A stretch of 64,000 nt of DNA from Comamonas testosteroni (GCA_008727115.1 CP044131.1:3286001-3350000); one strand, 5' to 3'; numbered from the stretch's first letter, positions 1 through 8,772 are shown. Notes: generated by a model from the sequence alone, not told the origin. Translations and numbers: made by a program.

Positions 1-1
1 C

Positions 2-319
2 AAGAGCCATGAAGTGTTCGGCGTGCTGTTTCTGGACAGTCAAAACCGCTTGCTGGCTTTGGAAGAAATGTTTCGCGGTACCTTGACACAAACCTCTGTT
101 TACCCACGCGAGGTCGTTCTGCGCGCCCTGCACCACCAGGCCAGCGCCGTCATCCTGGCCCACAACCACCCCAGCGGCAGCGTGCAGCCCAGTCATGCCG
201 ACAAGGCACTGACCAGCACGCTCAAGGCCGCACTGGCGCTGCTGGATGTGCGTGTGCTGGACCACATCATTGTCGGCCCAGGCGCGGCCTGCTCCATGGC
301 CGAGGAGGGCTTGCTGTGA
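2..319 (+). CDS. radC: RadC family (JAB/MPN domain) protein, 5' end outside window
   Basis: Only the C-terminal 105 codons are present; the frame is open to the window edge, so the true start lies upstream. The translated part is the metal-binding JAB/MPN domain of RadC: an HNHPSG motif (bases about 172-189) followed by the spaced S..D of the JAMM signature and the conserved end LDHIIVG. RadC was once linked to DNA repair but its biochemical role is unsettled; the fold is that of zinc-dependent deubiquitinase-like proteins. The stop codon overlaps the GTG start of the next gene by 3 nt, so the two are probably translated together. Family call is secure; function is not. Confidence 0.92.
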   Translation, partial: KSHEVFGVLFLDSQNRLLALEEMFRGTLTQTSVYPREVVLRALHHQASAVILAHNHPSGSVQPSHADKALTSTLKAALALLDVRVLDHIIVGPGAACSMAEEGLL

Positions 320-972
320 ACCACGCCCACCGATCACTGCAGGACCTGGCCGGCATCTCCCGCCATCTCAAGCAGCTGCGCGAACAGGCCGAAGCCCTGG
401 CTCTCGCCCAGGCCGAGGCGCGTGCAGCGCGCGAACGCGAACGCAATCTGTTTGCGCTCAGCGTCGGCAAGGTCACGCCGCTGCGCGCACGCAATGAGGT
501 CAGCTTTCAGGATCCGCCTCCCTCGCCTTTGCCTTTGCAGTTGGTGATTGACGAGCAAAACGTGCTGCGCGAAGCCATGAGCGACGAGTTTGACGTCAGC
601 ACCTTGCTGGATGTGGATGACCAGCTGAGCTTTCGCCGCCCCGGCATCGGCCTTGATGTCACACACAAGCTGCGCGGCGGTCACTGGAGCATCCAACGCC
701 AGCTCGATCTGCATGGCCTGCGCTCGGACGAGGCCCGCGAAGCGCTGGGCCAGTTCATCCGCCTGTCGCACCGCACCGGCGTACGCTGCGTGCGCGTCGT
801 GCATGGCAAGGGGCTGGGCTCGCCGGGCCGCACGCCCGTGCTCAAAGGCAAGGTGCAGCGCTGGCTGGTGCAGAAAAAAGAGGTACTGGCCTTTGTACAA
901 GCCCGCCCCGCCGAGGGCGGTGCAGGGGCTCTGGTAGTGTTGTTACAGCCTGGAAAGCGGCGCATGTACTAA
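316..972 (+). CDS. Smr (small MutS-related) domain protein
   Basis: A 218-residue protein starting at a GTG that overlaps the radC stop. The first 100 residues are charged and probably helical. The C-terminal half is an Smr domain, with the LDLHGL motif at about residue 132 and VVHGKG (about 157), followed by the helical segment that ends in a short tail. Smr domains have nicking endonuclease activity in several proteins, including the E. coli SmrA/SmrB group; SmrB cleaves mRNA at collided ribosomes. Architecture (N-terminal extension plus Smr) fits the stand-alone YdaL/YfcN-like group. Which subtype it belongs to cannot be settled by eye. Coupling to radC suggests co-expression, not necessarily shared function. 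Confidence 0.88.
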   Translation: MNHAHRSLQDLAGISRHLKQLREQAEALALAQAEARAARERERNLFALSVGKVTPLRARNEVSFQDPPPSPLPLQLVIDEQNVLREAMSDEFDVSTLLDVDDQLSFRRPGIGLDVTHKLRGGHWSIQRQLDLHGLRSDEAREALGQFIRLSHRTGVRCVRVVHGKGLGSPGRTPVLKGKVQRWLVQKKEVLAFVQARPAEGGAGALVVLLQPGKRRMY

Positions 973-1095
973 GCTCTTTCATCTGCATGCGCCAGCGCTG
1001 GCGCTCTTGCTTTGAGCCAGCTTTGAGCCAACACAAGTGCCTTCACGGCAACACTGCCTGTACAGGCCTCCAACCACCTTATTCACACCGCTTTT

Positions 1096-2016
1096 ATGCA
1101 GCCCCCTTTTTCTGCGCCTCTTCGCCTTGCCGCTCTTCTTTTCACAGCTTCTGCTCTGATGACAGCCTGCGGAGGCGGGGGCGGAGGTGACAGCTCATCC
1201 GAAGCTGGCGGATCTGGATCGACCAAGCCAGACACCGGCTCGCCAGCGCTTCAGATTCTGGTTCCGGCCTACTTCTACCCCAGCACCAAAGACTCTCAAT
1301 GGGATGTGCTGAGCGCAGGCGCGCAAGCCTACCCCGGCGTCAAAATCACGGCCATTCTGAACCCCAGCAACGGCATCTTTGACAAAGCCAACCCCGCATT
1401 CACGGCTGCAATCCAGGACTTTGAAAGCCACGGAGGCAAGCTGCTTGGATACGTCAACACCAAGTATGGAACCAGGACGGCTCAAGCGGTTCAGAGCAAT
1501 ATTGACGACTACCTGAAGTTCTACCCCAGCATTCAAGGTTTGTTTCTCGATGAGATGGATGCGCATGGAAAAGAGATCAGCTTCTACCGCCAGGTTGCGG
1601 CTCACATCCGGGCTCAGAACTCGAAGCTGCAAATCGTGGGCAACCCCGGAACCCCACCCACCTCTGACTATGCGGCAGTGGCAGACACATTGGTGAGCTT
1701 TGAGGGCAAGGAGGTGGACTACCGCAAGCTCGATCCCGAGCGCACTCACTCCTGGATCTATCAGCTCCCCACTTCCAGCAATGCAGTCCTGATACATGAC
1801 GCCGACAACTGCGAACTGATGCAGTCCACACTGCGCAGCGCCAAGACCACGCAGGCACATACCGGGTATATCTATGTCACCGACCGTCAGTACGACTACC
1901 AGAACAACGTCGGCAACCCATGGGCCACCCTGCCCTCGTATTGGCTGAAGATGCTGCAGACCGTGGACGCGCTCAACAAGGGCCAGCCACTGCCCAGCTG
2001 CACATCACCGTCCTAA
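1096..2016 (+). CDS. Spherulation-specific family 4 (spherulin-4-like) lipoprotein
   Basis: A 306-residue protein with a lipoprotein signal peptide: a hydrophobic core at residues 9-22, lipobox LMTAC with the acylated Cys at 25, then a Gly/Ser-rich linker to about residue 45. The rest reads as a spherulation-specific family 4 domain, a TIM-barrel-like fold: LVPAYFYP near the start, ILNPSNG, GYVNTKYG and LFLDEMD in the middle, and a GNPG segment. The aligned acidic residues in LFLDEMD look like an active-site pair, and bacterial relatives are often found with exopolysaccharide-degrading glycosidases, so hydrolase activity on a polysaccharide is possible but unproven. It stands alone here, converging on the M48 gene with a 3-nt overlap of stops. 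Confidence 0.8.
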   Translation: MQPPFSAPLRLAALLFTASALMTACGGGGGGDSSSEAGGSGSTKPDTGSPALQILVPAYFYPSTKDSQWDVLSAGAQAYPGVKITAILNPSNGIFDKANPAFTAAIQDFESHGGKLLGYVNTKYGTRTAQAVQSNIDDYLKFYPSIQGLFLDEMDAHGKEISFYRQVAAHIRAQNSKLQIVGNPGTPPTSDYAAVADTLVSFEGKEVDYRKLDPERTHSWIYQLPTSSNAVLIHDADNCELMQSTLRSAKTTQAHTGYIYVTDRQYDYQNNVGNPWATLPSYWLKMLQTVDALNKGQPLPSCTSPS

Positions 2017-3041
2017 CGTCCCTGAGGCACGGTATTGAGTGGCAAAGGCAGCGGCTGCATGTCCCGTCCATAAATGCGACGGATGCGCTCGCGCACCGAA
2101 GGATGCGACTCCAGCCACTCTTCCAGCCGGCTGACATGGGGCGCATCTGCCAGCAGCATGTGCTGCACCGTTCGGTGATCCAGCCCCTGATGGCTGCGCA
2201 CATCGGCCTGCCAGTGGCCATACTGACGCCGTGATATCTCGCGCTGTGCCAGCACCTTGCGCAGCACGCCGCCCAGACCGTCCTTGCTGCGCGTCCACTG
2301 CACTGCCCGCGCATCGGCCAGGTATTCGCGCTGGCGGGAGACTGCGGCCTTGAGCACTTGCCCGCAAAGCCAGCCGATAAATCCCGATGCCTGAATGAAC
2401 AGGCCAAACCACTGTGTAAGCACGCTGTCGCGCTCGCGCAGGCCCTGGCCAAAGTTGTGTATCAGCTCCAGTCCATAGACCATGCTGGCCAGCTGCATGT
2501 TCAGCCGGGTATCTCCCTCTCGCAGATGTGACAGCTCATGCGCAACCAGTCCCTGCATTTCTTCACGGTTGAGCTGCTCTAGCGCCCCCTGCGTCACCGC
2601 GATCACAGCATCCTGTGCATCCCATCCGGCCGCAAAGGCATTAATGGCTTCGGTGCGTGCCAGCACAGCGACCTGTGGTGTGGGCCAATGTGCAGCAATG
2701 CACATTTCATCGACGATGTTGCACAGCTGCTGCTCGGCCAGTGAACCGCCTGGCCGCGCCTCGCGTGCGCCCACCCGCTCTGCCAGCTTGCGCCCGCCAT
2801 GGCGCAACTGATCGAGCTCTATGCAGGTGCCGCCCAGCACCAGCAGCAAGGTCACACCAATATTGACCGCCGTGAACCCTGCGGGGTAGCTCCAGCCACC
2901 AAGAACCCAGGTACCCAGCCACCATGCCAGCGCCAGCCCCAGATGCACGGACACCACGACGGCCAGCACACACAGGCCAAAGGCCAGCAACAGCCACCGT
3001 GTGCGGCGACGAGCCTGCTTTTGCTGCTCCCAAAAGCGCAT
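2013..3041 (-). CDS. M48 family zinc metalloprotease (HtpX-like), membrane protein
   Basis: A 342-residue protein with two hydrophobic segments near the N-terminus (about 16-36 and 41-72), the zinc-protease motif HELSH at residues 168-172, and the downstream helix region with an E/D third ligand expected around residue 237 (EYLADARAVQ). This is the HtpX/M48B layout: membrane anchored with a cytosolic protease domain, used in membrane protein quality control. It starts only 3 nt after the LemA stop, so the two form an operon. LemA plus an M48 protease is a frequent pair in bacteria. HtpX itself is usually a little shorter; this version has a C-terminal extension of about 40 residues. Convergent 3-nt overlap with the upstream lipoprotein gene. 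Confidence 0.9.
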   Translation of the reverse strand: MRFWEQQKQARRRTRWLLLAFGLCVLAVVVSVHLGLALAWWLGTWVLGGWSYPAGFTAVNIGVTLLLVLGGTCIELDQLRHGGRKLAERVGAREARPGGSLAEQQLCNIVDEMCIAAHWPTPQVAVLARTEAINAFAAGWDAQDAVIAVTQGALEQLNREEMQGLVAHELSHLREGDTRLNMQLASMVYGLELIHNFGQGLRERDSVLTQWFGLFIQASGFIGWLCGQVLKAAVSRQREYLADARAVQWTRSKDGLGGVLRKVLAQREISRRQYGHWQADVRSHQGLDHRTVQHMLLADAPHVSRLEEWLESHPSVRERIRRIYGRDMQPLPLPLNTVPQGR

Positions 3042-3044
3042 GCT

Positions 3045-3632
3045 TTAAAACTTGACCTGAGGGACGGCACGCTCCTGCTCGCTCTGGGTCGAGGCCAGCA
3101 TGTCCAGGTGAGAAAAGCCCGTCAGGCGTGCCACCAACAGGTCGGGAAACTGGCCGGCTTGATTGTTGAAGTCCAGTACCTGGTCGTTATAGGCCTGGCG
3201 CGCAAAACCGATGCGGTTTTCCGTGCTGGTGATTTCTTCACTGAGCTGCTGCATTTGAGCATCGGCCTTGAGAGAGGGATAGGCCTCGGTCAGCGCCATC
3301 AGCCGCCCCATCTGGCTGCCCAGTACCTGCTCAGCGGCCATCAGCGCCCCCATGGCCTGCGGCTGCCCCGGCGCCTGGCGCGCCTTTTCTGCAGCGCCGA
3401 CGGCCGCACTGCGGGCTCGGGTCACGGCCTCCAGAGTCTGCGCCTCATGCTGCATATAGCCACGCGCCACTTCCACCAGATTGGGGATCAGGTCATGGCG
3501 ACGCTTGAGCTGCACATCAATCTGGGCAAACGCGTTTTCCACCTGATTCTTGAACGTGCGCAAGCGGTTGTAGACCGCCACGCCCCAGATCAGAGCCACC
3601 ACCGCCACTGCAAGAGCAATCCAGCCAGCCAT
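3045..3632 (-). CDS. LemA family protein
   Basis: A 195-residue protein with one N-terminal transmembrane helix (residues 3-20) followed by the all-helical LemA domain. Family signatures visible are the NQVENAFAQIDVQLKRRHDL stretch at about 29-48, where IDVQLKRR leads into the loop PNLVEVARGY, and the late NDQVLDFNNQAGQFPD. LemA proteins have an outside N-terminus and a coiled domain whose role is unknown; in other bacteria they are co-encoded with M48 proteases or with TPM-domain proteins, as here with the downstream M48 gene. No sensor kinase is associated, so the old name from Pseudomonas is not informative. Confidence 0.95.
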   Translation of the reverse strand: MAGWIALAVAVVALIWGVAVYNRLRTFKNQVENAFAQIDVQLKRRHDLIPNLVEVARGYMQHEAQTLEAVTRARSAAVGAAEKARQAPGQPQAMGALMAAEQVLGSQMGRLMALTEAYPSLKADAQMQQLSEEITSTENRIGFARQAYNDQVLDFNNQAGQFPDLLVARLTGFSHLDMLASTQSEQERAVPQVKF

Positions 3633-3699
3633 TCACGCCTCCCCTTGATTGTCGAAATGGAGGAAATGGTAGCCGACCACCATGCTCAGCGCGAAAAAA

Positions 3700-4008
3700 T
3701 CAGGCTTGCAGTGGCCCGTGGTTGATGGCGCTCAGCGCTTCATTGACTTCAAAAATCTTGCCACGCAAGTTGCGCACACCGGCCTCGGTCAGCCTGGCCG
3801 AATGCATTTGCAGATACTGCTGAGCATGCTCATGCGTGTCGAACAGATAAACCCCGCCGGCCTGCTTGGCCTGCGCGTCTTCGGTCCAGATCTTCCAGAG
3901 CATGCCGGGCTCCTGGTTGATGCTCTGGGCCAGGCCACTAAAAGCCTGAACCATGGCTTCGCCAAAAGGTCCGTCCATCTCGAAATCGACTTGCAGCAAA
4001 AAAGGCAT
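3700..4008 (-). CDS. YdhR-like putative monooxygenase (dimeric alpha-beta barrel)
   Basis: A 102-residue protein matching the YdhR family of small ABM-like monooxygenases: LLQVDFEMDGPFG at the start, WKIWTEDAQAKQAGGVYLF in the middle and a C-terminal KIFEVNEAL. Members are homodimeric ferredoxin-like barrels proposed to act on aromatic compounds; no substrate is established for most. The gene sits 37 nt downstream of a truncated haemoglobin gene in the same direction, so they are probably co-transcribed. This combination could reflect handling of oxygen or nitric oxide, but that is inference. Confidence 0.8.
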   Translation of the reverse strand: MPFLLQVDFEMDGPFGEAMVQAFSGLAQSINQEPGMLWKIWTEDAQAKQAGGVYLFDTHEHAQQYLQMHSARLTEAGVRNLRGKIFEVNEALSAINHGPLQA

Positions 4009-4045
4009 TGCGTCTTCCTTTCAAAGAATTCAAGCAACCGAGCGC

Positions 4046-4450
4046 TCAGGCGCCGCGATTGCGCATCCAGTCCGCCGTGTTCATGAAGCTGGCTTTCAGG
4101 CGCGTGCGCAGCGCTTGCGGCACCTCGGTCTCACCCATGGCCTGGTCCATGCAGGCCACCCACTGGTCACGCTCTTGAATGCCAATTGAGAACGGCATGT
4201 GGCGCATGCGCAGACGCGGGTGCCCGAAGCGCTCCTGATAGTAGTCAGGGCCGCCCAGCCAGCCGCAGAGAAACCAGAACAGTTTCTGACGAGCATCTTC
4301 GAGCGTGCTGCCATGGGCGTCGCGCAGCTCCTTGTAGCCGGGCTCCAGGTCCATGAGGTCATAGAAGCGCGCAACCAGTTGCTGCACTTTTTCTTCGCCA
4401 CCTATCCATTCATAGGGCGTATCAAAGGGGGGCTTTTCTTCAATCTGCAT
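4046..4450 (-). CDS. Group II truncated haemoglobin
   Basis: A 134-residue globin when started at the ATG at 4450 (the frame stays open upstream to 4498 but the extra residues are not globin-like). Group II signatures are visible: PYEWIGGEEKV at the N-terminus, the Phe-Tyr pair FY at 29-30, proximal His84 in RHMPF and the group-specific Trp97 in RDQW. These proteins bind haem and oxygen and serve as oxidases, peroxidases or NO dioxygenases depending on species. It precedes the YdhR-like gene by 37 nt and follows the ABC permease by about 110 nt, where a copy of the GCGCAAGCAGCTAT repeat lies. Confidence 0.93.
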   Translation of the reverse strand: MQIEEKPPFDTPYEWIGGEEKVQQLVARFYDLMDLEPGYKELRDAHGSTLEDARQKLFWFLCGWLGGPDYYQERFGHPRLRMRHMPFSIGIQERDQWVACMDQAMGETEVPQALRTRLKASFMNTADWMRNRGA

Positions 4451-4533
4451 GGAGCAGATTGTCGGTGCCCCCGCTTCCCCTGCGCTGCCGCATGACAATT
4501 AAGAGTAAAAAGTGGCCTGAGCCCAATACTGAC

Positions 4534-4556
4534 AAGCGCAAGCAGCTATCAAAAAC
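4534..4556. repeat. Copy of the AGCGCAAGCAGCTAT intergenic repeat
   Basis: Short element (AAGCGCAAGCAGCTATC followed by an A run) between the ABC permease and globin genes. Closely related sequences occur at 8473-8493, 27680-27707, 32681-32703, 45493-45515, 45563-45585, 58613-58652, 60679-60712 and 63413-63443. Most are in gaps between genes. Confidence 0.6.
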
Positions 4557-4564
4557 GAATAGAT

Positions 4565-7102
4565 TCACTCCTGCGCCTGGCGCAAAGTCTGCATGACCGG
4601 ACGACTGACCACCTCGCGCAGCGCCCACCACCCCGCAAGCCAGGCCAGCAGTGCGCCCGCCAGGGCTCCCAGCAAAGGCACCCACCACAGCACGCTCCAC
4701 TCAAAGTCAAATACCCAGCGGGCCAGCGCCCAGCCCACTATCAGGGCCACACAACTGGCCAGAAAGCCGGCCATCAGCCCCACCCCAGCCAGCTCCGCAC
4801 TCTGCACCTGCTGCAGCAGACCCGAGCGGGCTCCCACGGCGCGCATGATGGCGTATTCACGCGCACGTTCCTCACGTGTCCCCGTGACGGAGGCAAAAAG
4901 CACCACCAGGCCTGCCACGAGCGTGAAACCGAACAAAAATTCCACGGCGCGTATGACCTGAGCCATGACCTGCTGCACCTGGGCCAGCGTGCTGCTCAGA
5001 TCGACATTGGTGATGTTCGGAAACGCGTTGACCAGCGTGTTGTCAAAGCCCTTGATGTCCGGCGCACGATAGGCCGCCAGATAGGTCACGGCCACATCCT
5101 CCAGATGCTGCACCGGGTAGATCACAAAGAAGTTGGCCCGCATGGAGCTCCAGTCAACCTTGCGCAGGCTGGTGATGCGCGCCTCGTTTTCCTGCCCGCC
5201 CACATCAAAGCGCAGGGTGTCACCGAGCTTGAGGCCCAGCGTCTTCGCAATGCCTTCTTCCATGCTGATGGTGCCCTGCTCACCCGTTGTCCAGCGCCCG
5301 CTGGTGATCTGGTTGTGATCGGGCATGGTCTCGGCAGTGGAGATATTGAACTCTCTATCCACCAGGCGCTTGGCGCGATCTTCCGCATAGTCTTCTGGGC
5401 TTACGTCTTTGCCGTTGATGGCAATCAGCCGCCCGCGAATCATGGGGTACCAGTCGTAGCTCTGCACGCCCGCTTTCTTCAGCGCCGCCTGAAATTCCTG
5501 CGCCTGATCGGGCTGGATATTGATGACAAAGCGATCGGGCGCATTGGCAGGCGTGGCCTTGCGCCAGCTGGCAATCAGATCGGTGCGCAGCAGCACCAGC
5601 AATACCAGCGCCAGCAAACCCACGGCCAGCGAGCTGACCTGCACCACGGCATAGGCGGGCTTGGCCGAAACCTGGCGCGTGGCCATGACCAGCCAGCGTG
5701 GTGCCGTAGTCTCATTGACCATGCGACGCAACAGCTTGACAGCCAACCAGGCCAGGCCCGCAAACAACAGTGCCGCCAGTGCAAAACCGCCGACGGCAAT
5801 CAGGCCCAGCTGGATGTCGCGACTGGCTGCCAGCAGCAATGCGGCAAAACCGGCTACCCCCACTCCCAGCACCAGCCAGGAGGCCGGCTTGAGCGCCCCC
5901 AGATCACGCCGCAGCACACGCAGCGGCGGCACCTGCGCCAGCTGCAGCACGGGCGGCAGGCCAAAGGCCAGCAGCAAGGTCATGCCCATGCCCAGCCCCA
6001 GTGCTGCAGGCCACAGGCTGGCGGCGGGCAAGGCGGTATCCACCAGCCCCGCCAGAAGCCAGACAAAGATGTGGTGCACCGCCCAGCCCAGCAGCACGCC
6101 GGCAGCACTGGCCGCCAGCCCTATGCAGGCAAACTCCACCACATAGCTCATGGCAATGCGGCGCTGACTTTGCCCCAGCACGCGCAGCATGGCTGATGCA
6201 TCCAGATGGCTGGCGGCAAAGGCCCGCGCCGCCAGTGCCACGGCCACGGCAGACAGCAGCGCCGACAGCAAGGCCACCAGGCTCAGAAATTTCTCGGCTC
6301 TGTCCAGCGTCTGGCGCATCTCGGGGCGGCCGCTTTCCAGCGACTCGATGCGCAGGCCGTGCAAGCCCTTGGCCTGCTCCTGCGCCCAATCCAGGTAACG
6401 CCGGGCAGACTGCTCACCGGCACGGCCCATTTCCGCCGCCGCTGCCACAGCCAGGCGATAGGTAATACGGCTGGCAGGCTGCACCAGACGCGTGGCAACC
6501 AAGTCCTCCTCATTGATCATCACGCGGGGCGCAAAGCTCATGAAGCCAGCGCCTCGATCCGGCTCGATGGCAATGATGTGGGAGATATGAAAGCTGGCAT
6601 CCCCCAGCAGCAGCTGATCGCCTAGCTTCAGGCCCAGCGCCTCCAGCAAGGGGGCATCCACCCAGGCGTAGCCACTCTCCGGCGTGGCCCTGACCTCCAG
6701 ATCAGGCTGGCCTGGCCCCTGATTGAGATGCATCACCCCACGCAGCGGGTAGCCCGCTGCGACGCTTTTGAGAGCCACCAACCGGCTGGCTCCACCCTGC
6801 TCCTGCGCAGCTCGCGCCATCGTGGGAAAGCTGGCCGTTGCCACGGCCTGCAAATGCATGGCATGGGCATGCTCGACAAAAACTGCGGGCGCGGGATTGT
6901 CGCTAACCACTACCACATCACCGCCCAGCAGTTGGCGCGCATCACGCTGCAGTCCCGCTTGCAGGCGGTCGGCAAAAAAGCCCACGGAAGTGAGTGCGGC
7001 CACGGCCAGTAGAACGGCCACGATGATCAGGCGCAGCTCGCCCGCGCGCAGATCACGCCAGAGATTGCGCAGGCCCAGAGCCCAGACAGAAGATGCTTGC
7101 AT
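4565..7102 (-). CDS. ybbP: YbbP-type ABC transporter permease (FtsX/MacB-PCD repeats)
   Basis: An 845-residue membrane protein from the ATG at 7102; the frame is open a further 106 codons upstream but that stretch is not permease-like and would overlap the next gene. A first helix is at about 20-40, then a long periplasmic domain, a cluster of helices in the middle, a second soluble domain and three helices at the C-terminus: the duplicated FtsX layout typical of YbbP (COG3127). The family works with an ABC ATPase (YbbA) and is linked genetically to a lysophospholipase/thioesterase (TesA); transported substrate is unknown. No ATPase gene is adjacent here, so the partner must be encoded elsewhere. 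Confidence 0.88.
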   Translation of the reverse strand: MQASSVWALGLRNLWRDLRAGELRLIIVAVLLAVAALTSVGFFADRLQAGLQRDARQLLGGDVVVVSDNPAPAVFVEHAHAMHLQAVATASFPTMARAAQEQGGASRLVALKSVAAGYPLRGVMHLNQGPGQPDLEVRATPESGYAWVDAPLLEALGLKLGDQLLLGDASFHISHIIAIEPDRGAGFMSFAPRVMINEEDLVATRLVQPASRITYRLAVAAAAEMGRAGEQSARRYLDWAQEQAKGLHGLRIESLESGRPEMRQTLDRAEKFLSLVALLSALLSAVAVALAARAFAASHLDASAMLRVLGQSQRRIAMSYVVEFACIGLAASAAGVLLGWAVHHIFVWLLAGLVDTALPAASLWPAALGLGMGMTLLLAFGLPPVLQLAQVPPLRVLRRDLGALKPASWLVLGVGVAGFAALLLAASRDIQLGLIAVGGFALAALLFAGLAWLAVKLLRRMVNETTAPRWLVMATRQVSAKPAYAVVQVSSLAVGLLALVLLVLLRTDLIASWRKATPANAPDRFVINIQPDQAQEFQAALKKAGVQSYDWYPMIRGRLIAINGKDVSPEDYAEDRAKRLVDREFNISTAETMPDHNQITSGRWTTGEQGTISMEEGIAKTLGLKLGDTLRFDVGGQENEARITSLRKVDWSSMRANFFVIYPVQHLEDVAVTYLAAYRAPDIKGFDNTLVNAFPNITNVDLSSTLAQVQQVMAQVIRAVEFLFGFTLVAGLVVLFASVTGTREERAREYAIMRAVGARSGLLQQVQSAELAGVGLMAGFLASCVALIVGWALARWVFDFEWSVLWWVPLLGALAGALLAWLAGWWALREVVSRPVMQTLRQAQE

Positions 7103-7364
7103 GGCCTGCACGATAGCGCAGCAGCCTGCACCCATACGAAAACTGCGCAGCCAATGACCATCTATTGCGGCCGATAATTCGCGTCCGCCCACAAAGACAA
7201 CAACCTGGAAGCCATGCTGTCGCAGCACTTCGCTAATGCTGCGGCCAGGTTGCACAAAGGCTTTCGAGCTTGGCATGGTGGCGCGTCGCTCCGACCCTGC
7301 GCTTCGCACATGGACGTAGAACTGCCTACGACAAGCCCTGCTCGCAGCCTCTACTATCTGCGGC

Positions 7365-8438
7365 ATGAATGCCGCCCCCACTGAACCTACTGCCGAACTG
7401 ACCGCCTTTTGCCAGGCCATTCCAAAGATGGAGCTTCACTGCCATCTGCTGGGAACGGTACGCAAGAACACCTTCATCGAACTGGTTGAACGCGCCAAAG
7501 CGCCGTTGACGCGCGAAGAGATAGAGGCTTTCTATACACGTGGCGACAAACCCGTTGGCGTGCTGCGTGTGCTGCGTGCGCTGGACCAATGGCTGCTGCA
7601 GGCACCGGCCGATCTCGAGCGCATCACCTATGAATATCTGCAGAATGCCGCCGCGCACAACGTGCGCTATGCCGAGTTTTTCTGGAACCCCACAGGTACG
7701 GTGCAATGCTCCGGCATGAGCTATGCACAGGCCCAGCAAGCCATTCTGGCGGGCGCGGCTGCGGCACAGAAAGACTGCGGCATACGCGGGCGCCTCGTGC
7801 CGTCGATTGACCGCGAAGCCTCGCCAGAGGCTGCCGTGCAAATGGTGCAATGGATGCTGGACAACCGCCACGACAACGTCCCCGGCATAGGCATCGACTA
7901 CCGTGAAAACGAACGCCCACCCGAGCTGTTCATCGAAGCCTATGCGCTTGCGCGCAAAAATGGTCTCAAGACCACGGCCCATGCCAGCGAGTTTGGTCTG
8001 CCCTGGAACAATCTGCAGACAGCCATTGAAACGCTCAAGGTAGACCGCGTGGATCACGGCTACACAGTGATCGACAACCCCGAGCTAGCTCAGCGCTGTG
8101 CCGATCTGGGCATTGTGTTCACCGTGGTGCCGACCAACTCCTACTATCTGCGCACCCTGTCGCCTGAGCGCTGGGCTCTGGATCATCCGATTCGCAAGAT
8201 GCCATCCATGGGCATTCGCATCCACCCCAACACCGATGACCCTACGCTGCACCACATCAACCCCACGGGGGCCTGGAGCAAGATGGTCAGCGACTTCGGT
8301 TTTTCTATGGCTGACCTTCAGAGCTTCATGCTCAACGGCATCGATGCGGCCTGGCTTGACGAAAGCGAAAAGCGTGTTTTGCGCACGCAGTGGAATACAG
8401 AGTTCGAGACTCTGAGCCTCCGGAAAGCTGCGATATAA
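7365..8438 (+). CDS. Adenosine deaminase family protein (adenosine/adenine/AMP-type amidohydrolase)
   Basis: A 357-residue TIM-barrel amidohydrolase. Metal ligands and catalytic residues of the family are visible: His25 and His27 in ELHCHL, His206 and Glu209 in HASEFG, His231 in DHGY and the Asp pair 291-292 in NTDDP. These define zinc-dependent deamination of adenosine or a related purine. Two positions differ from the usual consensus: HCHLLG where most have HxHLEG, and HASE where E. coli Add has HAGE. These changes sit by the substrate pocket, so adenosine should not be assumed as the substrate. The gene is divergent from the permease with about 260 nt between starts. Confidence 0.85.
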   Translation: MNAAPTEPTAELTAFCQAIPKMELHCHLLGTVRKNTFIELVERAKAPLTREEIEAFYTRGDKPVGVLRVLRALDQWLLQAPADLERITYEYLQNAAAHNVRYAEFFWNPTGTVQCSGMSYAQAQQAILAGAAAAQKDCGIRGRLVPSIDREASPEAAVQMVQWMLDNRHDNVPGIGIDYRENERPPELFIEAYALARKNGLKTTAHASEFGLPWNNLQTAIETLKVDRVDHGYTVIDNPELAQRCADLGIVFTVVPTNSYYLRTLSPERWALDHPIRKMPSMGIRIHPNTDDPTLHHINPTGAWSKMVSDFGFSMADLQSFMLNGIDAAWLDESEKRVLRTQWNTEFETLSLRKAAI

Positions 8439-8772
8439 ATCGCATCAAAAACGCTGCAAGCTCTTTTGCATAAAGCACTTGCAGCTATCAAATCAATACC
8501 CCTTGAACATCAACCCAGACTTGATGAAGTGACGCCAGTCTTGCCGGGCAAGACACGTCCCGCCTGCACATTTTTCGGCTTCATCGCTGTTCATAGTGGC
8601 ACCCGCCATAGGCTTAATTTTCAAATCGGGGACAGAAAAAATCTCTGCGATTAAAATTCCCTAACGCCCTGGCGATCTACTGTCAATAAAAAGCCATGAC
8701 AGAAGAAATGGTTAGTCACAGCTTGACCTCCAGGAATTCGAACCCTTGACGCGATTAAGGAGTTGAAAAAAT
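8439..8772. other. Intergenic region with repeat copy and perfect palindrome
   Basis: A gap of 334 nt with no convincing gene. It holds a copy of the GCAGCTAT repeat at 8473-8493, a perfect 8-1-8 palindrome at 8538-8554 (GTCTTGCC / GGCAAGAC around a central G) with no T run after it, and an AT-richer segment at 8600-8700. At 8757-8762 an AAGGAG ribosome binding site serves the next gene. A short tRNA-T-arm-like string near 8734-8748 is on the minus strand but no tRNA folds around it. Confidence 0.5.
8538..8554. promoter_or_regulatory. Perfect 17-bp palindrome, possible operator
   Basis: Eight-base arms GTCTTGCC and GGCAAGAC flank one central G. There is no following T run, so it is a poor intrinsic terminator; it could be a binding site for a dimeric regulator ahead of the small HTH gene 220 nt downstream, or simply the hairpin ending the deaminase transcript. 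Function is inference. Confidence 0.3.

Noticed and set aside
2799-3725. Plus-strand frame of 308 codons opposite LemA/M48
   Set aside because: Antisense to two clear genes; no signals of its own.
7103-7420. N-terminal extension of the YbbP frame
   Set aside because: Extra 106 codons overlap the deaminase start, lack a ribosome site and are not permease-like.
8734-8750. String GGAATTCGAACCCT resembling a reversed tRNA T-arm
   Set aside because: No acceptor or anticodon stem can be built around it on the minus strand; no complete cloverleaf.
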